Shown: positions 1 to 9,079 of the stretch, piece by piece
Position numbering within the stretch: the stretch's first letter is position 1
Layout: every line of letters begins with the position of its first letter
NCBI GenBank assembly: GCA_016712175.1
Contig: JADJRQ010000005.1
Span: 1 to 64,000, forward strand
DNA: 64,000 nt
Direction: 5' to 3'
DNA from: Solirubrobacterales bacterium
GTDB taxonomy: Bacteria; Actinomycetota; Thermoleophilia; Solirubrobacterales; 70-9
Made by a program: the position numbers and the translations under genes
The notes under the pieces: model-generated
What the model was told of the DNA's origin: nothing
Database searches by the model: none
Seen by the model: the letters and a program-made list of their open reading frames with translations, nothing else

Positions 1-713
1 TCCAGACCTCGCTCCACGGATTGCCGAAAGCAGACCGCATCAAGCGTGGGGAAGAGCTGATCGAAAGGGTCGGTCTTTCCGAAGCCGCCGGCCGCCGGGT
101 CGGCGACTATTCCGGCGGCATGAAGCGCCGACTTGACCTGGCACTCGCCCTGGTCCACCGGCCCCGCGTCCTTTTCCTCGACGAGCCGACCACCGGCCTT
201 GACCCGCAGAGCCGCTCCTCGCTCTGGTCCGAAGTCACGCGGCTCTCTTCCCAGGATGGCGTCACCGTCTTCCTGACCACGCAGTACCTCGAAGAGGCCG
301 ACCAACTGGCAGACCGGGTCGGCATCATCGACGACGGAAAGATCGTCGCCGAAGGAACGCCCGCGACCCTGAAGTCCGAGATCGGCCGCCCGAGCGTCGA
401 AGTGATGCCCCGCGATCCAGACAAGTGCCAGGACTCGAGACAGATCCTCTCCGACTTCGGCACCAGCCAGCCCGCCGCGGGCGAAGCCCTCGGCATCCGC
501 CTCAACGAAGGCATCGACGAGCTGGTCGGCATCGTTCGTGCTTTCGACTCCGCCGGAATCGAACTGGCCAGCCTCGTGCTGAACGAGCCGACCCTCGACG
601 ACGTCTTCCTCGAGAAGACCGGCCGTCACCTCGAAGGCTCCGGCGAAGGCGACAGCGGCGAGATGGCTCTCCCACAGGCGCAGGGAGCCGCGGAGCCGGC
701 GGTTTCCCAGTGA
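1..713 (+). CDS. ABC exporter ATPase, DrrA-like (5' end outside window)
   Basis: ATP-hydrolysing subunit of a drug or lipid exporter, working with the two permeases that follow. The reading frame is open from base 3, so the gene starts before the window and the Walker A part is missing. Visible are the signature YSGGMKRRL, Walker B LFLDEPTTGLDP and the TTQYLEEAD switch region typical of DrrA proteins. The C-terminal extension contains the phrase EPTLDDVFLEKTGR, which is common in the daunorubicin-resistance ATPase family. The TTG at 21 is only an internal codon. The stop overlaps the next start as GTGA, indicating translational coupling. The family assignment is firm; the substrate is unknown. 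Confidence 0.93.
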   Translation, partial: QTSLHGLPKADRIKRGEELIERVGLSEAAGRRVGDYSGGMKRRLDLALALVHRPRVLFLDEPTTGLDPQSRSSLWSEVTRLSSQDGVTVFLTTQYLEEADQLADRVGIIDDGKIVAEGTPATLKSEIGRPSVEVMPRDPDKCQDSRQILSDFGTSQPAAGEALGIRLNEGIDELVGIVRAFDSAGIELASLVLNEPTLDDVFLEKTGRHLEGSGEGDSGEMALPQAQGAAEPAVSQ

Positions 714-1519
714 GCGGAGCCGTTGCCACGGTTGACTTCGGCGATCGTTCGGTCCTGCCGATCCAGGTGTCCGCGATGGCAGCTCGCTCGGTTACACGGC
801 TGATCCGCCAGCCGGCGCCGATCATCCCGAGCGTCATCTTCCCGCTGTTCCTGCTTGCCGTGAACGCCGGTGGACTCGATTCGGCCGTGAACCTGCCGGG
901 CTTCCCGACCGACTCCTACATCACCTTCGCGATCGCCTTCACCTTCATCCAGGCGGCGATCTTCTCGACGATGAACGCCGGGCAGGGCCTGGCGCAGGAC
1001 ATCGAGAATGGATTCTTCAGCCGTCTGGTGCTGACCCCTATGCGGCCGTCGGCGCTGATGGCCGGTCAGCTCGCCGGGCTGGTCCTGCTCGGGCAGTTTC
1101 AGGCGCTGCTCTACCTCGCGGTCGGCCTGGCCGCCGGTGCCCACTTCGAGGCCGGCATCCCCGGTTACCTGGTCCTGGCCGCTCTCGTCTCGATCATCTC
1201 GATCGGCTTCGGCGGGATCGGCCTGATCATGGCGATCCGTACCGGCTCCGGCGAAGCGGTCCAGGGCATGTTCCCGATCATGTTCGTGCTGTTGTTCTTC
1301 AGCTCGATGGCGCTGCCACGGAACCTGATCGAGCAGGACTGGTACCGCATCATCGCCACGGTCAACCCGGTGAGCTACCTGATCGAAGCGATCCGCAGTC
1401 TCTTCATCACCGGCTGGAACGCGGAGGCGCTCGCCCTCGGGTTCGGGGTCGCCATCGTAGTCGCGATCCTCTCGATCACCATTGCCGCCGGCTCGCTCAA
1501 AGGAAGGATGCTGACCTGA
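710..1519 (+). CDS. ABC-2 type permease, DrrB-like (first)
   Basis: Membrane subunit of the exporter, about 269 residues. I chose GTG at 710, which overlaps the ATPase stop by four bases. A longer frame exists back to 425 but it only shadows the ATPase. After a short cytoplasmic N-terminus there are about six hydrophobic segments, beginning at PSVIFPLFLLAVNAGG and ending near the C-terminus, as in ABC-2/DrrB proteins. The late conserved stretch around NPVSYLIEAIRSLF is the usual ABC-2 signature region. It is followed by a second, similar permease, so the exporter probably uses a permease heterodimer. Confidence 0.9.
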   Translation: MSGAVATVDFGDRSVLPIQVSAMAARSVTRLIRQPAPIIPSVIFPLFLLAVNAGGLDSAVNLPGFPTDSYITFAIAFTFIQAAIFSTMNAGQGLAQDIENGFFSRLVLTPMRPSALMAGQLAGLVLLGQFQALLYLAVGLAAGAHFEAGIPGYLVLAALVSIISIGFGGIGLIMAIRTGSGEAVQGMFPIMFVLLFFSSMALPRNLIEQDWYRIIATVNPVSYLIEAIRSLFITGWNAEALALGFGVAIVVAILSITIAAGSLKGRMLT

Positions 1520-2289
1520 TGGCGTCTTCCTACTTTGCGCCCGCCTGGGCAGTGGCCTGGCGCTACCTCCACAACCTCTATACGAAGCCCGCTGTTCTCA
1601 TCCCCGGGCTGATCTTCCCGCTGTTCTTCCTGGCCGCATTCGCCGGCGGACTGTCGTCGATCGGCGATGCGCCGGGATTCGACTATTACGACTTCACGGC
1701 CTTCCAGTTCTGCTTCATCCTGATCCAGGCATCGGCGCTGGCAGGGGTGTTTGTCGGATTTTCGATTGCCGCGGATTTCGAACAGGGGATGGGCCGCAGA
1801 TTGATGCTGGCCACCACCCACCGCAGCGCGATCGTGGTCGGCTACGCGATCGGTGCGGCTCTGCGTCTTGGCCTCGTCTGGGTGATCATCACCGTCGTCT
1901 CGCTGCTGGCCGGAATGGAGGTTCATGGCAGCGGTCTGAACATCGTCGGCATCTACAGCCTCGCGGTGCTGGCGAACATCGCCGCTCTGTTCTTTTCGGC
2001 GGGAGTCGCACTGAGATTCCGCTCGCTCCAGGCGGGTCCGCTGATGCAGATGCCGGTCTTCATCATTCTGTTCCTGGCGCCGGTCTACGTGCCTCAGAAG
2101 CTCCTCTCGGGCTGGATCGAGCCGGCCGCTTCGGTCAACCCGGTCACCGCTTCGCTCAATGCTGCCCGCAGCCTGATGGCCGGTGAGCCGAGCGGGGTCC
2201 TGCTCGCCTACGGCGTCGCACTCGGCCTGATCGCCCTGATGGGTATCTGGGCGATCCGCGGCCTCCGCAGCGCCGAAACCGCCGGCTGA
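1519..2289 (+). CDS. ABC-2 type permease, DrrB-like (second)
   Basis: Second membrane subunit, 256 residues. Its ATG shares a base with the previous stop (TGATG), so the three genes form one coupled operon. It aligns by eye with the upstream permease: a FPLFFLAAFAGG-like first segment, a central pair of helices and a late NPVTASLNAARSL stretch matching NPVSYLIEAIRSL. It therefore looks like a tandem duplicate that has diverged. About six membrane segments are visible. The substrate is not predictable from sequence. Confidence 0.9.
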   Translation: MASSYFAPAWAVAWRYLHNLYTKPAVLIPGLIFPLFFLAAFAGGLSSIGDAPGFDYYDFTAFQFCFILIQASALAGVFVGFSIAADFEQGMGRRLMLATTHRSAIVVGYAIGAALRLGLVWVIITVVSLLAGMEVHGSGLNIVGIYSLAVLANIAALFFSAGVALRFRSLQAGPLMQMPVFIILFLAPVYVPQKLLSGWIEPAASVNPVTASLNAARSLMAGEPSGVLLAYGVALGLIALMGIWAIRGLRSAETAG

Positions 2290-2315
2290 AACGTCGTTCG
2301 CAGTAAATTGCGCCA

Positions 2316-3452
2316 ATGCCAAGAGTCGTAGTTCGCGAAGTCGAGAACAAAAAGGACCTGAAGAAGTTCGTCAAGGTCCCGTTCCGGGTTCACCGGGATC
2401 ACTCCGAGTGGGTGCCACCGCTGATCCTCGACCGGATGCAGTTCCTCAACCGCAAGAAGAACCCCTACTTCGACCACGCCGAGGTCGGCCTCTGGATCGC
2501 CGAGGTTGACGGGGAACCGGTCGGGCGGATCAGTGCTCAGATCGACGAGCGCTGGGACGAGTACCGCGGCGGCAACGACGGCCAGTTCGGCTTCTTCGAG
2601 ACGATCGACGACGCCGAGGTGGCCAACGCCCTGATGGACACCGGCTCGGAATGGCTGGCCGGCAAGGGTCGCGACCGGGTCTACGGCCCGATGGACTTCA
2701 CCACCAACGATGAGGTCGGCATCCAGATCGAAGGCTTCGACATCAAGCCGGTTGTCCTCGAGAACTGCCACCAGCCGTACTTCCAGAAACTGATCGAGGC
2801 CAACGGCTTCACCAAGGCGATGGATCTCCTGATGTGGCACCTCGAGATGGGCAAACTGGCGAAAGGACTCGAGTTTCACCCGGCGATCATGGAAGCGGCC
2901 CAGAAGAGTCTCGACGACGAAGGCATCACGATCCGCAGCATGAAGAAGTCCGACATGAAGGCCGAAGTGATGCGTTTCCACGAGGTCTACAACGAGGCCT
3001 GGGGCGACAACTGGGGCTTCGTGCCGATCACCGAGGACGAAGCCGGCTACCACGCCAAGCTGCTCAAGCAGATCATCGACGAGGACTGGGCGATGATCGC
3101 GGAGAAGGAGGACGGCGAAGTCGTAGGTGCCGCTTTGACGCTGCCCGACATCAACCAGGTGCTGGCGAAGATGAACGGGCGAATCCTGCCCGGCGGATGG
3201 TTCCATTTCCTCACCGGAAAGAGGAAGATCGACAACGTCCGGATCCTGGCGCTGGGGGTCAAGAAGGCGTACCAGCACACCGGTGTTGCCGCCGCGCTCT
3301 ACGTCCGTCACATCCAGACCACGAGGCCCGACGGAGTAATGAGCGGAGAGGCCGGATGGATCCTCGAAACGAACGAAGCGATGAACCGCGCACTCGAAGG
3401 GATGGGTGGCGTGGTCAACAAGAAGTACCGGATATACGAGAAAACCCTGTAA
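2316..3452 (+). CDS. YghO-like GNAT-fold acyltransferase family protein
   Basis: 378-residue cytoplasmic protein of the YghO-like group, which has two GNAT-like halves. Recognisable features are the N-terminal VPFRVHRDHSEWVPPL, the NPYFDHAEVGLWIAEVDGEPVGRI block (first acetyltransferase-like beta strands) and the Y-G-P-MDFTTNDEVG motif near residue 125. The C-terminal half ends with VLALGVKKAYQHTGVAAALY, resembling an acetyl-CoA binding segment. No substrate is established for the family as far as I know. The start at 2316 follows the exporter operon by 26 bases, so it may be co-transcribed. Confidence 0.75.
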   Translation: MPRVVVREVENKKDLKKFVKVPFRVHRDHSEWVPPLILDRMQFLNRKKNPYFDHAEVGLWIAEVDGEPVGRISAQIDERWDEYRGGNDGQFGFFETIDDAEVANALMDTGSEWLAGKGRDRVYGPMDFTTNDEVGIQIEGFDIKPVVLENCHQPYFQKLIEANGFTKAMDLLMWHLEMGKLAKGLEFHPAIMEAAQKSLDDEGITIRSMKKSDMKAEVMRFHEVYNEAWGDNWGFVPITEDEAGYHAKLLKQIIDEDWAMIAEKEDGEVVGAALTLPDINQVLAKMNGRILPGGWFHFLTGKRKIDNVRILALGVKKAYQHTGVAAALYVRHIQTTRPDGVMSGEAGWILETNEAMNRALEGMGGVVNKKYRIYEKTL

Positions 3453-3513
3453 ATAGCGGGGAGATGCCGAAAAGGTCCAAGTTCCGACCACGACCACAGG
3501 TAGTGTTCCTCCC

Positions 3514-3834
3514 GTGTCCGACGTAGAGCTAGACGGTGAACTGATCTCCGAGGAGGATGTCGAAACGGCTTCGCCTGACCAGGTTCGCGTGGTTGCTCGC
3601 AAGTACGATTCCTCGAACGACCTGGTTCCTGCGCTGCGCTCGGAGATGACGGCCGCCGCGATTGCCGCCGCCGGTGGCGTACTTGCCGGAGCCGTCACCG
3701 TCGCTGTCGTCCGGGCGGTTACCGGTACGGGGCCGTCGAAGCACCGGGCCCGCAAGATGCCGAAGCGCGGCAAGCCGGCGAATGTAGTGGCCAGCCGTTC
3801 CTTCCTGGTCGACGTTCACGTCCTCGGGCGCTAG
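3514..3834 (+). CDS. small single-pass membrane protein, unknown function
   Basis: 106 residues from GTG 3514. The N-terminal 45 residues are acidic (DVELDGELISEEDVE). One hydrophobic Ala/Val-rich segment at about residues 46-68 is followed by a very basic tail (KHRARKMPKRGK). The layout suggests a membrane-anchored protein with a basic cytoplasmic or nucleic-acid-facing end. I do not recognise a family. The alternative frame on the opposite strand is less convincing because it lacks a start context and continues through neighbouring genes. Confidence 0.5.
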   Translation: MSDVELDGELISEEDVETASPDQVRVVARKYDSSNDLVPALRSEMTAAAIAAAGGVLAGAVTVAVVRAVTGTGPSKHRARKMPKRGKPANVVASRSFLVDVHVLGR

Positions 3835-3844
3835 AACGGCCTCA

Positions 3845-4832
3845 ATGGATCCGATCGAGGTCGAAGTCGGGCCGCGGTCACCTTTCAGACTTCCCCGGCT
3901 GACCGGCGGCGACCGCCTGATCAAGGAGCGTGCCAACGGGTTCGAGCGCCTGCTCGTCGCCGACGGGGTTGCCGTGGTCGTCAGCATCCGGCCATCCGGA
4001 CCGGGGCACTATCTCTTCACGGCCGGCGAGGTCGCTCCCGAGCGGCTCAGCGGTCCGGGCACGAATGAATTGAAGAAAGCCACCGAGGACCGATCTGCTC
4101 GACGCGATCAACCGCATGAGGTTCGCGCTCGGCATCGACCTCGACCTCGCCCCGATGCGCGAGTTGTTTGGCCGAGATCCGCTGCTTGGCCCGGCCATCA
4201 CCGGGATGTCCCCGGGACGACCCCATCGCCGCCCGTACCCGTGGGAGGCGCTCCTCTGGGCAATCACCGAGCAGCTGATCGAATACAAACGGGCGGCCGC
4301 GATCCAGAGGAGCATGATTCGGAAGTGGGGGATGAGGCTCGATGATCCCGGTCCCTGCGTCCGCGGCTTTCAGGACGTGATGTTCACCGTGCCGTCGCCG
4401 TCGGTGATTGCCGGCGCCTCTCCGGCCGAACTCGAAAGTTGTGGACTCAGCGCCAGGCGTTCGATCGCAATGATCAAGGTTGCCCGCGAAGTGGCTACCG
4501 GCCGTACGGACCTGCGCGAACAGAATGACGACCGGCGCCTGCTGGCGATCCCGGAGATCGGACCATGGACGATCGCCTGCCTCGGGCTGCGCGGTCGCGG
4601 CGACCCCGACGCCCTGCTCGCCGGTGACCTGGGCCAGGTCAAGCTGGTCGGTTATCTCGATGGCCTCGGCAGGAACGCCGAAGTCGAGGAGGTCGAAGCT
4701 TTCTACGAGAAGTATGCGCCGTACCGCGGCCTCGCCGGCGAGTATCTGCTCTCAGCGCAGGGGAGGACCCTTCAGGGGCCCGGCAACACAGCCCGGATTC
4801 GTTTGCGGCAGAACATCAAGCGGGCCGCCTAG
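3845..4832 (+). CDS. alkA: DNA-3-methyladenine glycosylase II (AlkA family), frameshifted near 4090
   Basis: Base-excision repair enzyme removing alkylated purines. The N-terminal domain (FRLPRLTGGDRLIKERANGFERLL) reads from 3845. The helix-hairpin-helix glycosylase domain reads one frame later and joins at TDLLDAINRMRFALGIDLDL. The HhH motif IPEIGPWT and the downstream Asp in LLAGDLG (the position of the AlkA catalytic Asp) are intact. Removing one base around 4088-4092 (for example a C of the CC pair) gives an uninterrupted 328-residue protein of normal family length. The simplest reading is a sequence error; a recent true mutation is possible. It ends tail to tail with the importer lipoprotein gene. 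Confidence 0.85.
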
Positions 4833-4858
4833 CTCAAGCGAGCTGCCTGGCGCGTGCC

Positions 4859-5872
4859 CTAGTTCGGGTCGACCGGTCCGCCCGGCAGCATTTCGTTGTC
4901 GAGCGCATCGACTGCCCGCTGGGAACCTGACAGCACGCCGCTTTCGACCATCCAGTTGATGAAGTCCTGCCAGTCGGCCGGGTTCATGTAGCCGAAGGGT
5001 TCGTCCTCGGTCTTGCTGTCGAGCAGGGGCAGGGTCACCTTGACCTGGGCGGCGGTGACCTTCGGGTCGAGGCTGGGGTTCGCCGCGAGCATTGTGTCCG
5101 TGGCCGCATTCGGCGCCGCGACCGCCTGGCCGGTGCCGCGTGCGAGGGCGCTCATGAAGAGGCGGATCGCGTCGGGGTCTTCTTTGATCCGCTGGCCCTG
5201 AGCGACAACGACGAGCTCGTCATAAGTAGGTACGCCGAGCTTGTCAACCGGGTTGATCACCGGCTTCTTGCCGGAAAGCTTGAGGTCTACACCTTCGATG
5301 TTCCAGTACGGGCCAAGGGTTGCCGCAGCCTTGCCACTGACGATCGAGGGCATCAGTCCCTGGCCGACTCCGACCTTCGTCACCTGTCCTTCGTTGAGGC
5401 CCGCCCGGGCGAGGATCGTCTTCAGATAAGCGTCCTGGTAGGGGATGCCAGCGGTCGAGACCGTCTTGCCCTTGAGGTTGGCGACCCGCTTGATCTTAGA
5501 TTTCTTGAGCCACATCATCGAGGTCAGGGGCTGGTTGACGATCGAACCGACTGCGACGACGTCGAGACCCTGTTCCCGGGCCAGCAGGACTTCCGGCTCG
5601 TAGGAGACGGCGAGATCAGCCTTGCCGGCAGCCACCAGCTTGATCGGCAGGGCGGGGTCGGTCGGGGTATCGATGTTGACGTCGAGGCCCGCGTCATCGA
5701 AGAAGCCGGCTTCCTTGGCCGTGTAGATCCCGACGTGGTCGGGGTTCGGATACCAGTCGAGCGAGAGGCTGAGTGGTTCGGTCTGCGGAGTGACGTCTTC
5801 AGACTTGGAGCCGCAGGCGCCGACCGCGATTGCGGCAACGACAGCAAGGGTCAAGACGATGGGCTTTCTCAA
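4859..5872 (-). CDS. ABC importer substrate-binding lipoprotein, NMT1/ThiY-like
   Basis: 337-residue periplasm-facing binding protein. It has a lipoprotein signal (VAAIAVGAC, Cys at about 20) and the NMT1/THI5 fold signature: LDWYPNPDHVGIYTAKEAGFF, then the KLVAAGKADLAVSYEPEVLLAREQG block typical of proteins annotated as thiamine-pyrimidine precursor (HMP) binders. Related SsuA/TauA proteins bind sulfonates. The neighbouring TauE-like permease makes a sulfur substrate a possible alternative, but the binding-protein sequence looks closer to ThiY. It is the last gene of a three-gene minus-strand operon. No TPP riboswitch was seen upstream of the operon. Confidence 0.85.
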   Translation of the reverse strand: MRKPIVLTLAVVAAIAVGACGSKSEDVTPQTEPLSLSLDWYPNPDHVGIYTAKEAGFFDDAGLDVNIDTPTDPALPIKLVAAGKADLAVSYEPEVLLAREQGLDVVAVGSIVNQPLTSMMWLKKSKIKRVANLKGKTVSTAGIPYQDAYLKTILARAGLNEGQVTKVGVGQGLMPSIVSGKAAATLGPYWNIEGVDLKLSGKKPVINPVDKLGVPTYDELVVVAQGQRIKEDPDAIRLFMSALARGTGQAVAAPNAATDTMLAANPSLDPKVTAAQVKVTLPLLDSKTEDEPFGYMNPADWQDFINWMVESGVLSGSQRAVDALDNEMLPGGPVDPN

Positions 5873-5908
5873 AGGAGCTCCGGTTCGAGGGCGTAACGGA
5901 ATCTCAGG

Positions 5909-6670
5909 TTATCGCCAACGCAGCACTCTTCGTTCCAGCAGGCCGATCGATGCGAAAAGGGCGATCGCGATCGCCGACAGAACGAAGACGGAAGCGAACA
6001 AGCGGTCGGTCATCAGCTGGGCGTTGTCCTGGAGCATCAGGTGACCGAGTCCCTTCTCCGAGCCGGCCCATTCCCCGAACACCGCGCCGATCACCGAGAC
6101 CGCGACCGCGATCTTGGCGCCACTGAAGGCATATGGGAGAGCGGTGGGAATTTCGACGCGCTTGAAGATCTGCCAGCGAGAGGCGTAGAGGGTGCGCATC
6201 ATCTTGACCGAGTCGGCATCGACCGACCGCAGGCCGTCGAGCGTGTTGACCGCGATCGGGAAGAAACAGATCAGGGCGATGATCGCGAGTTTCGGGCCGA
6301 TGCCGTAGCCGAACCAGACCACCAGCACGGGAGCGATGACGATGATCGGGATCGTCTGTGAGGCGACTATCACCGGGTAGCTGGTGCGTCGGAGCAGGTC
6401 AGAGAGGTGGAGCAGTGCGGCCGCGAGCAGGCCGACCACCAAGGCAACCGAGAAGCCGGCGACGATTTCGATCGCGGTGGTCAGGGCGTTGTCGGAGATC
6501 AGGCTGCGGTCCTGCCACATGACCTCAAAGATCTGCGCGGGAGAGGGCACCAGGAAGTCTTCGAGGTTGAGGGTCTCGGCCATGAAGCCCGAGGAGGCGG
6601 CGATCTGCCAGAGCCCGAAGAGAGCGACGATGAGCAGTACCGGAGGCAGCCAACGCCTTACGGCACTCAT
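5909..6670 (-). CDS. ABC importer permease, ThiX/SsuC-like
   Basis: 253-residue inner-membrane subunit of the BPD_transp_1 type with about six hydrophobic segments. The EAA-like loop region reads around RTLYASRWQIFKRVEIPTALPYAFSGAKIA, the usual coupling helix to the ATPase. The start at 6670 overlaps the stop of the ATPase gene by four bases. Together with the genes on either side it forms a complete importer for a small organic nutrient. Confidence 0.9.
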   Translation of the reverse strand: MSAVRRWLPPVLLIVALFGLWQIAASSGFMAETLNLEDFLVPSPAQIFEVMWQDRSLISDNALTTAIEIVAGFSVALVVGLLAAALLHLSDLLRRTSYPVIVASQTIPIIVIAPVLVVWFGYGIGPKLAIIALICFFPIAVNTLDGLRSVDADSVKMMRTLYASRWQIFKRVEIPTALPYAFSGAKIAVAVSVIGAVFGEWAGSEKGLGHLMLQDNAQLMTDRLFASVFVLSAIAIALFASIGLLERRVLRWR

Positions 6671-7446
6671 GACCCTGCCTTCACGGTGATCTCTGGAGCG
6701 TGGGTCAGGTGACCGAGGATCCGCTCGCGCATGGTTGTGAACTCAGGCGCCGTCACAACTTCGCTTCTTGGCCGGCCGGTATGTCCGGGACAGTCGAGAA
6801 GCTGCGTGAAACGTCCCGGGCGAGGGCTCATGACCGCGATCTGGTCACCGAGGTAGAGCGCCTCTTCGACGTCGTGGGTGACCAGCACGACGGTTCTACC
6901 CTCGGCCAGCATCGCCGGCAGTAACCATTCCTGGAGTTCGGCCCGGGTGATCGCGTCGAGGGCGGCGAAGGGCTCGTCGAGCAGCAGCACATCCTTCTTC
7001 GAGAGCAGAGTCCGGAGGAACGCCACCCGCTGTCGCATGCCACCGGACAGCTCGGACGGGTGGGAGTCTTCGAAGTCCTTCAGTCCGAACCGTTCGAAGA
7101 GTTCGGCCGATTCGGCTCGCGCCTTTGGCCTCGAGTAGCCGAGGTTGCGCAGCGCCAATCCGGCGTTGTCGATCGCGGAGTACCAGGGCAGCAGGCAATC
7201 GGACTGTGGCATGTAGGCGCAAAGCTCGAGACGGCCGGGGGCATCGGACCGCCCACCAACCTCGATCTCGCCCGTGGTCGGTTCCTGGAGACCGCAGATC
7301 AGCTCGAGCAGGGTCGACTTGCCGCAGCCCGACGGGCCGACGATCGCGAGGATCCGCCCGTCTCCAACCTCGAGGTCGAGTCCGTCCAGCGCGGTCAGGC
7401 TTCCGAAGAGGTGACCGATTCCGCGGCCGGACAAAGTTGCAGTCAT
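6667..7446 (-). CDS. ABC importer ATPase, ThiZ/SsuB-like
   Basis: 259 residues when started at ATG 7446; the frame stays open to 7761 but the extra N-terminus has no family counterpart. Walker A GPSGCGKST (about residue 40), Q-loop in AYMPQSDCLLPW, signature LSGGMRQRV, Walker B VLLLDEPFAALD and the switch His in VTHDVEEAL are all present. This is the nitrate/sulfonate/taurine-type ATPase group. It is the first gene of the operon and is transcribed divergently from the TauE-like gene across a 169-base intergenic region. Confidence 0.92.
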   Translation of the reverse strand: MTATLSGRGIGHLFGSLTALDGLDLEVGDGRILAIVGPSGCGKSTLLELICGLQEPTTGEIEVGGRSDAPGRLELCAYMPQSDCLLPWYSAIDNAGLALRNLGYSRPKARAESAELFERFGLKDFEDSHPSELSGGMRQRVAFLRTLLSKKDVLLLDEPFAALDAITRAELQEWLLPAMLAEGRTVVLVTHDVEEALYLGDQIAVMSPRPGRFTQLLDCPGHTGRPRSEVVTAPEFTTMRERILGHLTHAPEITVKAGS

Positions 7447-7524
7447 CAGGGTCAAGTCTAGGCAGCCGCTGGCAATCCGTTCGTGGCCAATACGGCCATT
7501 GGCACAATGTGTATTCTTTCGGAT

Positions 7525-7562
7525 TCCTGACATCCTGACTATGTAGGTCAAGAGTGTCAGGA
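7525..7562. promoter_or_regulatory. 8-bp inverted repeat in divergent promoter region
   Basis: TCCTGACA and TGTCAGGA arms separated by 22 bases, with a smaller TGAC/GTCA pair nested inside. It lies between the importer operon and the TauE/SafE gene, where a shared regulator could bind. The Rrf2 regulator encoded at 8603 is the obvious candidate, but that is inference only. Confidence 0.35.
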
Positions 7563-7615
7563 GAGCTTCAAAAAAAGCCCCAGCACCCACGTTTTCCTCG
7601 CCTAGCAGCGCTTTC

Positions 7616-8524
7616 TTGGACTTCTCCATCGCCATAATCCTGTTTGGTCTCGGTATCGGGATCCTCGTCGGCATGACCGGAATGGGCGGTGGTGCCCTGA
7701 TGACGCCGCTGCTGATCCTGTTCTTCGGCGTCTCGCCGACCACCGCGATCGGCACCGACATCCTCTACGCGGCGATCACGAAGACGGTCGGCGGCTGGCG
7801 CCACTATCGCCTCGGCACGGTGAACCTGGGCCTGGTCAAGTGGCTGGCGGCCGGCAGCGTTCCGGCGGCGATCTTCGGCGTTCAGGTGGTGGCCGAACTC
7901 CAGAAGCGACTGGGCGAAGACAAGCTCGACTCCCTGGTCTACGCCGTGCTCGGTGGCACGCTGCTGATGGTGGGCATCATCACGCTGCTCCGGGCCTTCA
8001 TCCTCGCCAAGACGATCTCCGAACGCGACGACTTCGTTATCGAGCGCCGGCACAAGGTTGCCGCGTTGATCATCGGCGCGACCACCGGCTTTGTCATCGG
8101 GGTGACTTCCGCCGGTTCCGGCACGGTGATCGCGGTACTGCTGATCGCGGTCTATCGCCTCACGCCGAAGCATGTGGTCGGCACCGACGTCTTCCATGCG
8201 GCAATCGTCCTCTGGGCCGCAGGCCTGGCCCACTTCGGTCACGGCAACGTCGACCTCGGTCTGGTCGGCAACATCCTGCTCGGCTCGGTGCCGGGTGTGG
8301 TCGTCGGCACCGCTCTGACCGAGAAGGTGCCCCAGGACAAGTTGAGAATTGCCCTGGGAATCGTCCTGTTCGCCTCGGGTATCGCCACGATCCAGAAAGG
8401 TGATCCCCTGGTCTGGCCGATCGCGGCCGCGGTCGCCGGCATCGGGTTCACCCTGATCCTGATGGCACCGCGGTGGTTTGCCAAGTACCGGCCGAAGCCG
8501 GACGCCGGTTCCGATACCTCCTGA
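7616..8524 (+). CDS. TauE/SafE family anion permease
   Basis: 302-residue membrane protein with about eight hydrophobic segments. The family hallmark glycine-rich loop GMTGMGGGALMTPLLIL occurs near the N-terminus, with a second related loop (GVTSAGSGTVIAVLLI) in the middle, reflecting the internal duplication of this family. Members export or import small sulfur-containing anions such as sulfite, sulfoacetate or thiosulfate. The only available in-frame start is TTG 7616, because a stop lies at 7544 with no ATG or GTG between. It is followed after 78 bases by an Rrf2 regulator. Confidence 0.88.
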   Translation: MDFSIAIILFGLGIGILVGMTGMGGGALMTPLLILFFGVSPTTAIGTDILYAAITKTVGGWRHYRLGTVNLGLVKWLAAGSVPAAIFGVQVVAELQKRLGEDKLDSLVYAVLGGTLLMVGIITLLRAFILAKTISERDDFVIERRHKVAALIIGATTGFVIGVTSAGSGTVIAVLLIAVYRLTPKHVVGTDVFHAAIVLWAAGLAHFGHGNVDLGLVGNILLGSVPGVVVGTALTEKVPQDKLRIALGIVLFASGIATIQKGDPLVWPIAAAVAGIGFTLILMAPRWFAKYRPKPDAGSDTS

Positions 8525-8602
8525 TTCGGCTCCGCGGCGGGGCGTGGGTCGCTAAACCCGACTAAGGAGATGCAGAGAGTCAAGAACTGGTTTACTAGCC
8601 CT

Positions 8603-9079
8603 GTGCGTGTTTCCGCCAAAACCGATTACGCAGTCAGGGCCGCAGCCGAGTTGGCAGCCTCTCCCGGCGGGCCGATCAAGGGTGAGCGACTCGCCGAAGC
8701 GCAGGACATCCCGCTCCAGTTCCTCGAGCACATTCTGCTCGACCTGAAGCACGCCGGAATCGTCCGAGCCCGCCGTGGCGCCAAAGGCGGCTACTGGCTC
8801 GCGAAGCCGGCCGAGGAGGTCACTATCGCCGATGTGATCCGGGCCGTTGAAGGCCCGATCGCGCACGTCCAGTCGGCGCCGCCGGAATCGATCGAATACC
8901 GCGGCAACGCGGTTCAGCTCCAGTCGGTGTGGATCGCCGTGCGCGCTTCGCTCCGATCGGTCCTCGAGTCGGTCAGCCTGGCCGAACTGGTCAGCGACGA
9001 GCTCCCGGCGCACGTGCAGGAACTCGCGGACAGCAAGAACGCCTGGCTCCCGGCTGACGCCGCCTCGCGTGCCAAGTAG
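8603..9079 (+). CDS. Rrf2 family transcriptional regulator without cysteines
   Basis: Winged-helix DNA-binding protein of 158 residues. The typical start (V/M)RVSAKTDYAVRA begins at GTG 8603. A longer start at ATG 8570 is possible, but its Shine-Dalgarno-like AAGGAG touches the ATG. The helix-turn-helix (IPLQFLEHILLDLKHAGIV) and wing (RRGAKGGYWLAKPAEEVT) are standard. The [Fe-S]-binding Cys triad of IscR/NsrR-type members is absent; the protein contains no Cys at all. It may therefore act like CymR-type members, which lack a cluster and control sulfur metabolism. The TauE-like gene before it fits that idea. Confidence 0.88.
   Translation: MRVSAKTDYAVRAAAELAASPGGPIKGERLAEAQDIPLQFLEHILLDLKHAGIVRARRGAKGGYWLAKPAEEVTIADVIRAVEGPIAHVQSAPPESIEYRGNAVQLQSVWIAVRASLRSVLESVSLAELVSDELPAHVQELADSKNAWLPADAASRAK

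Noticed and set aside
1..2289. Start of an antibiotic biosynthesis cluster around the DrrAB-like exporter
   Set aside because: No biosynthetic genes follow; downstream genes are unrelated housekeeping functions.
2208..3773. Long open frame of 521 codons on the minus strand opposite the YghO-like gene
   Set aside because: Composition and content are those of an antisense shadow; the plus-strand gene has recognisable family motifs and codon use.
7447..7615. TPP riboswitch controlling the ThiY-like importer
   Set aside because: No CTGAGA/ACCTGATCTGG-type thi-box elements found in the region on either strand.
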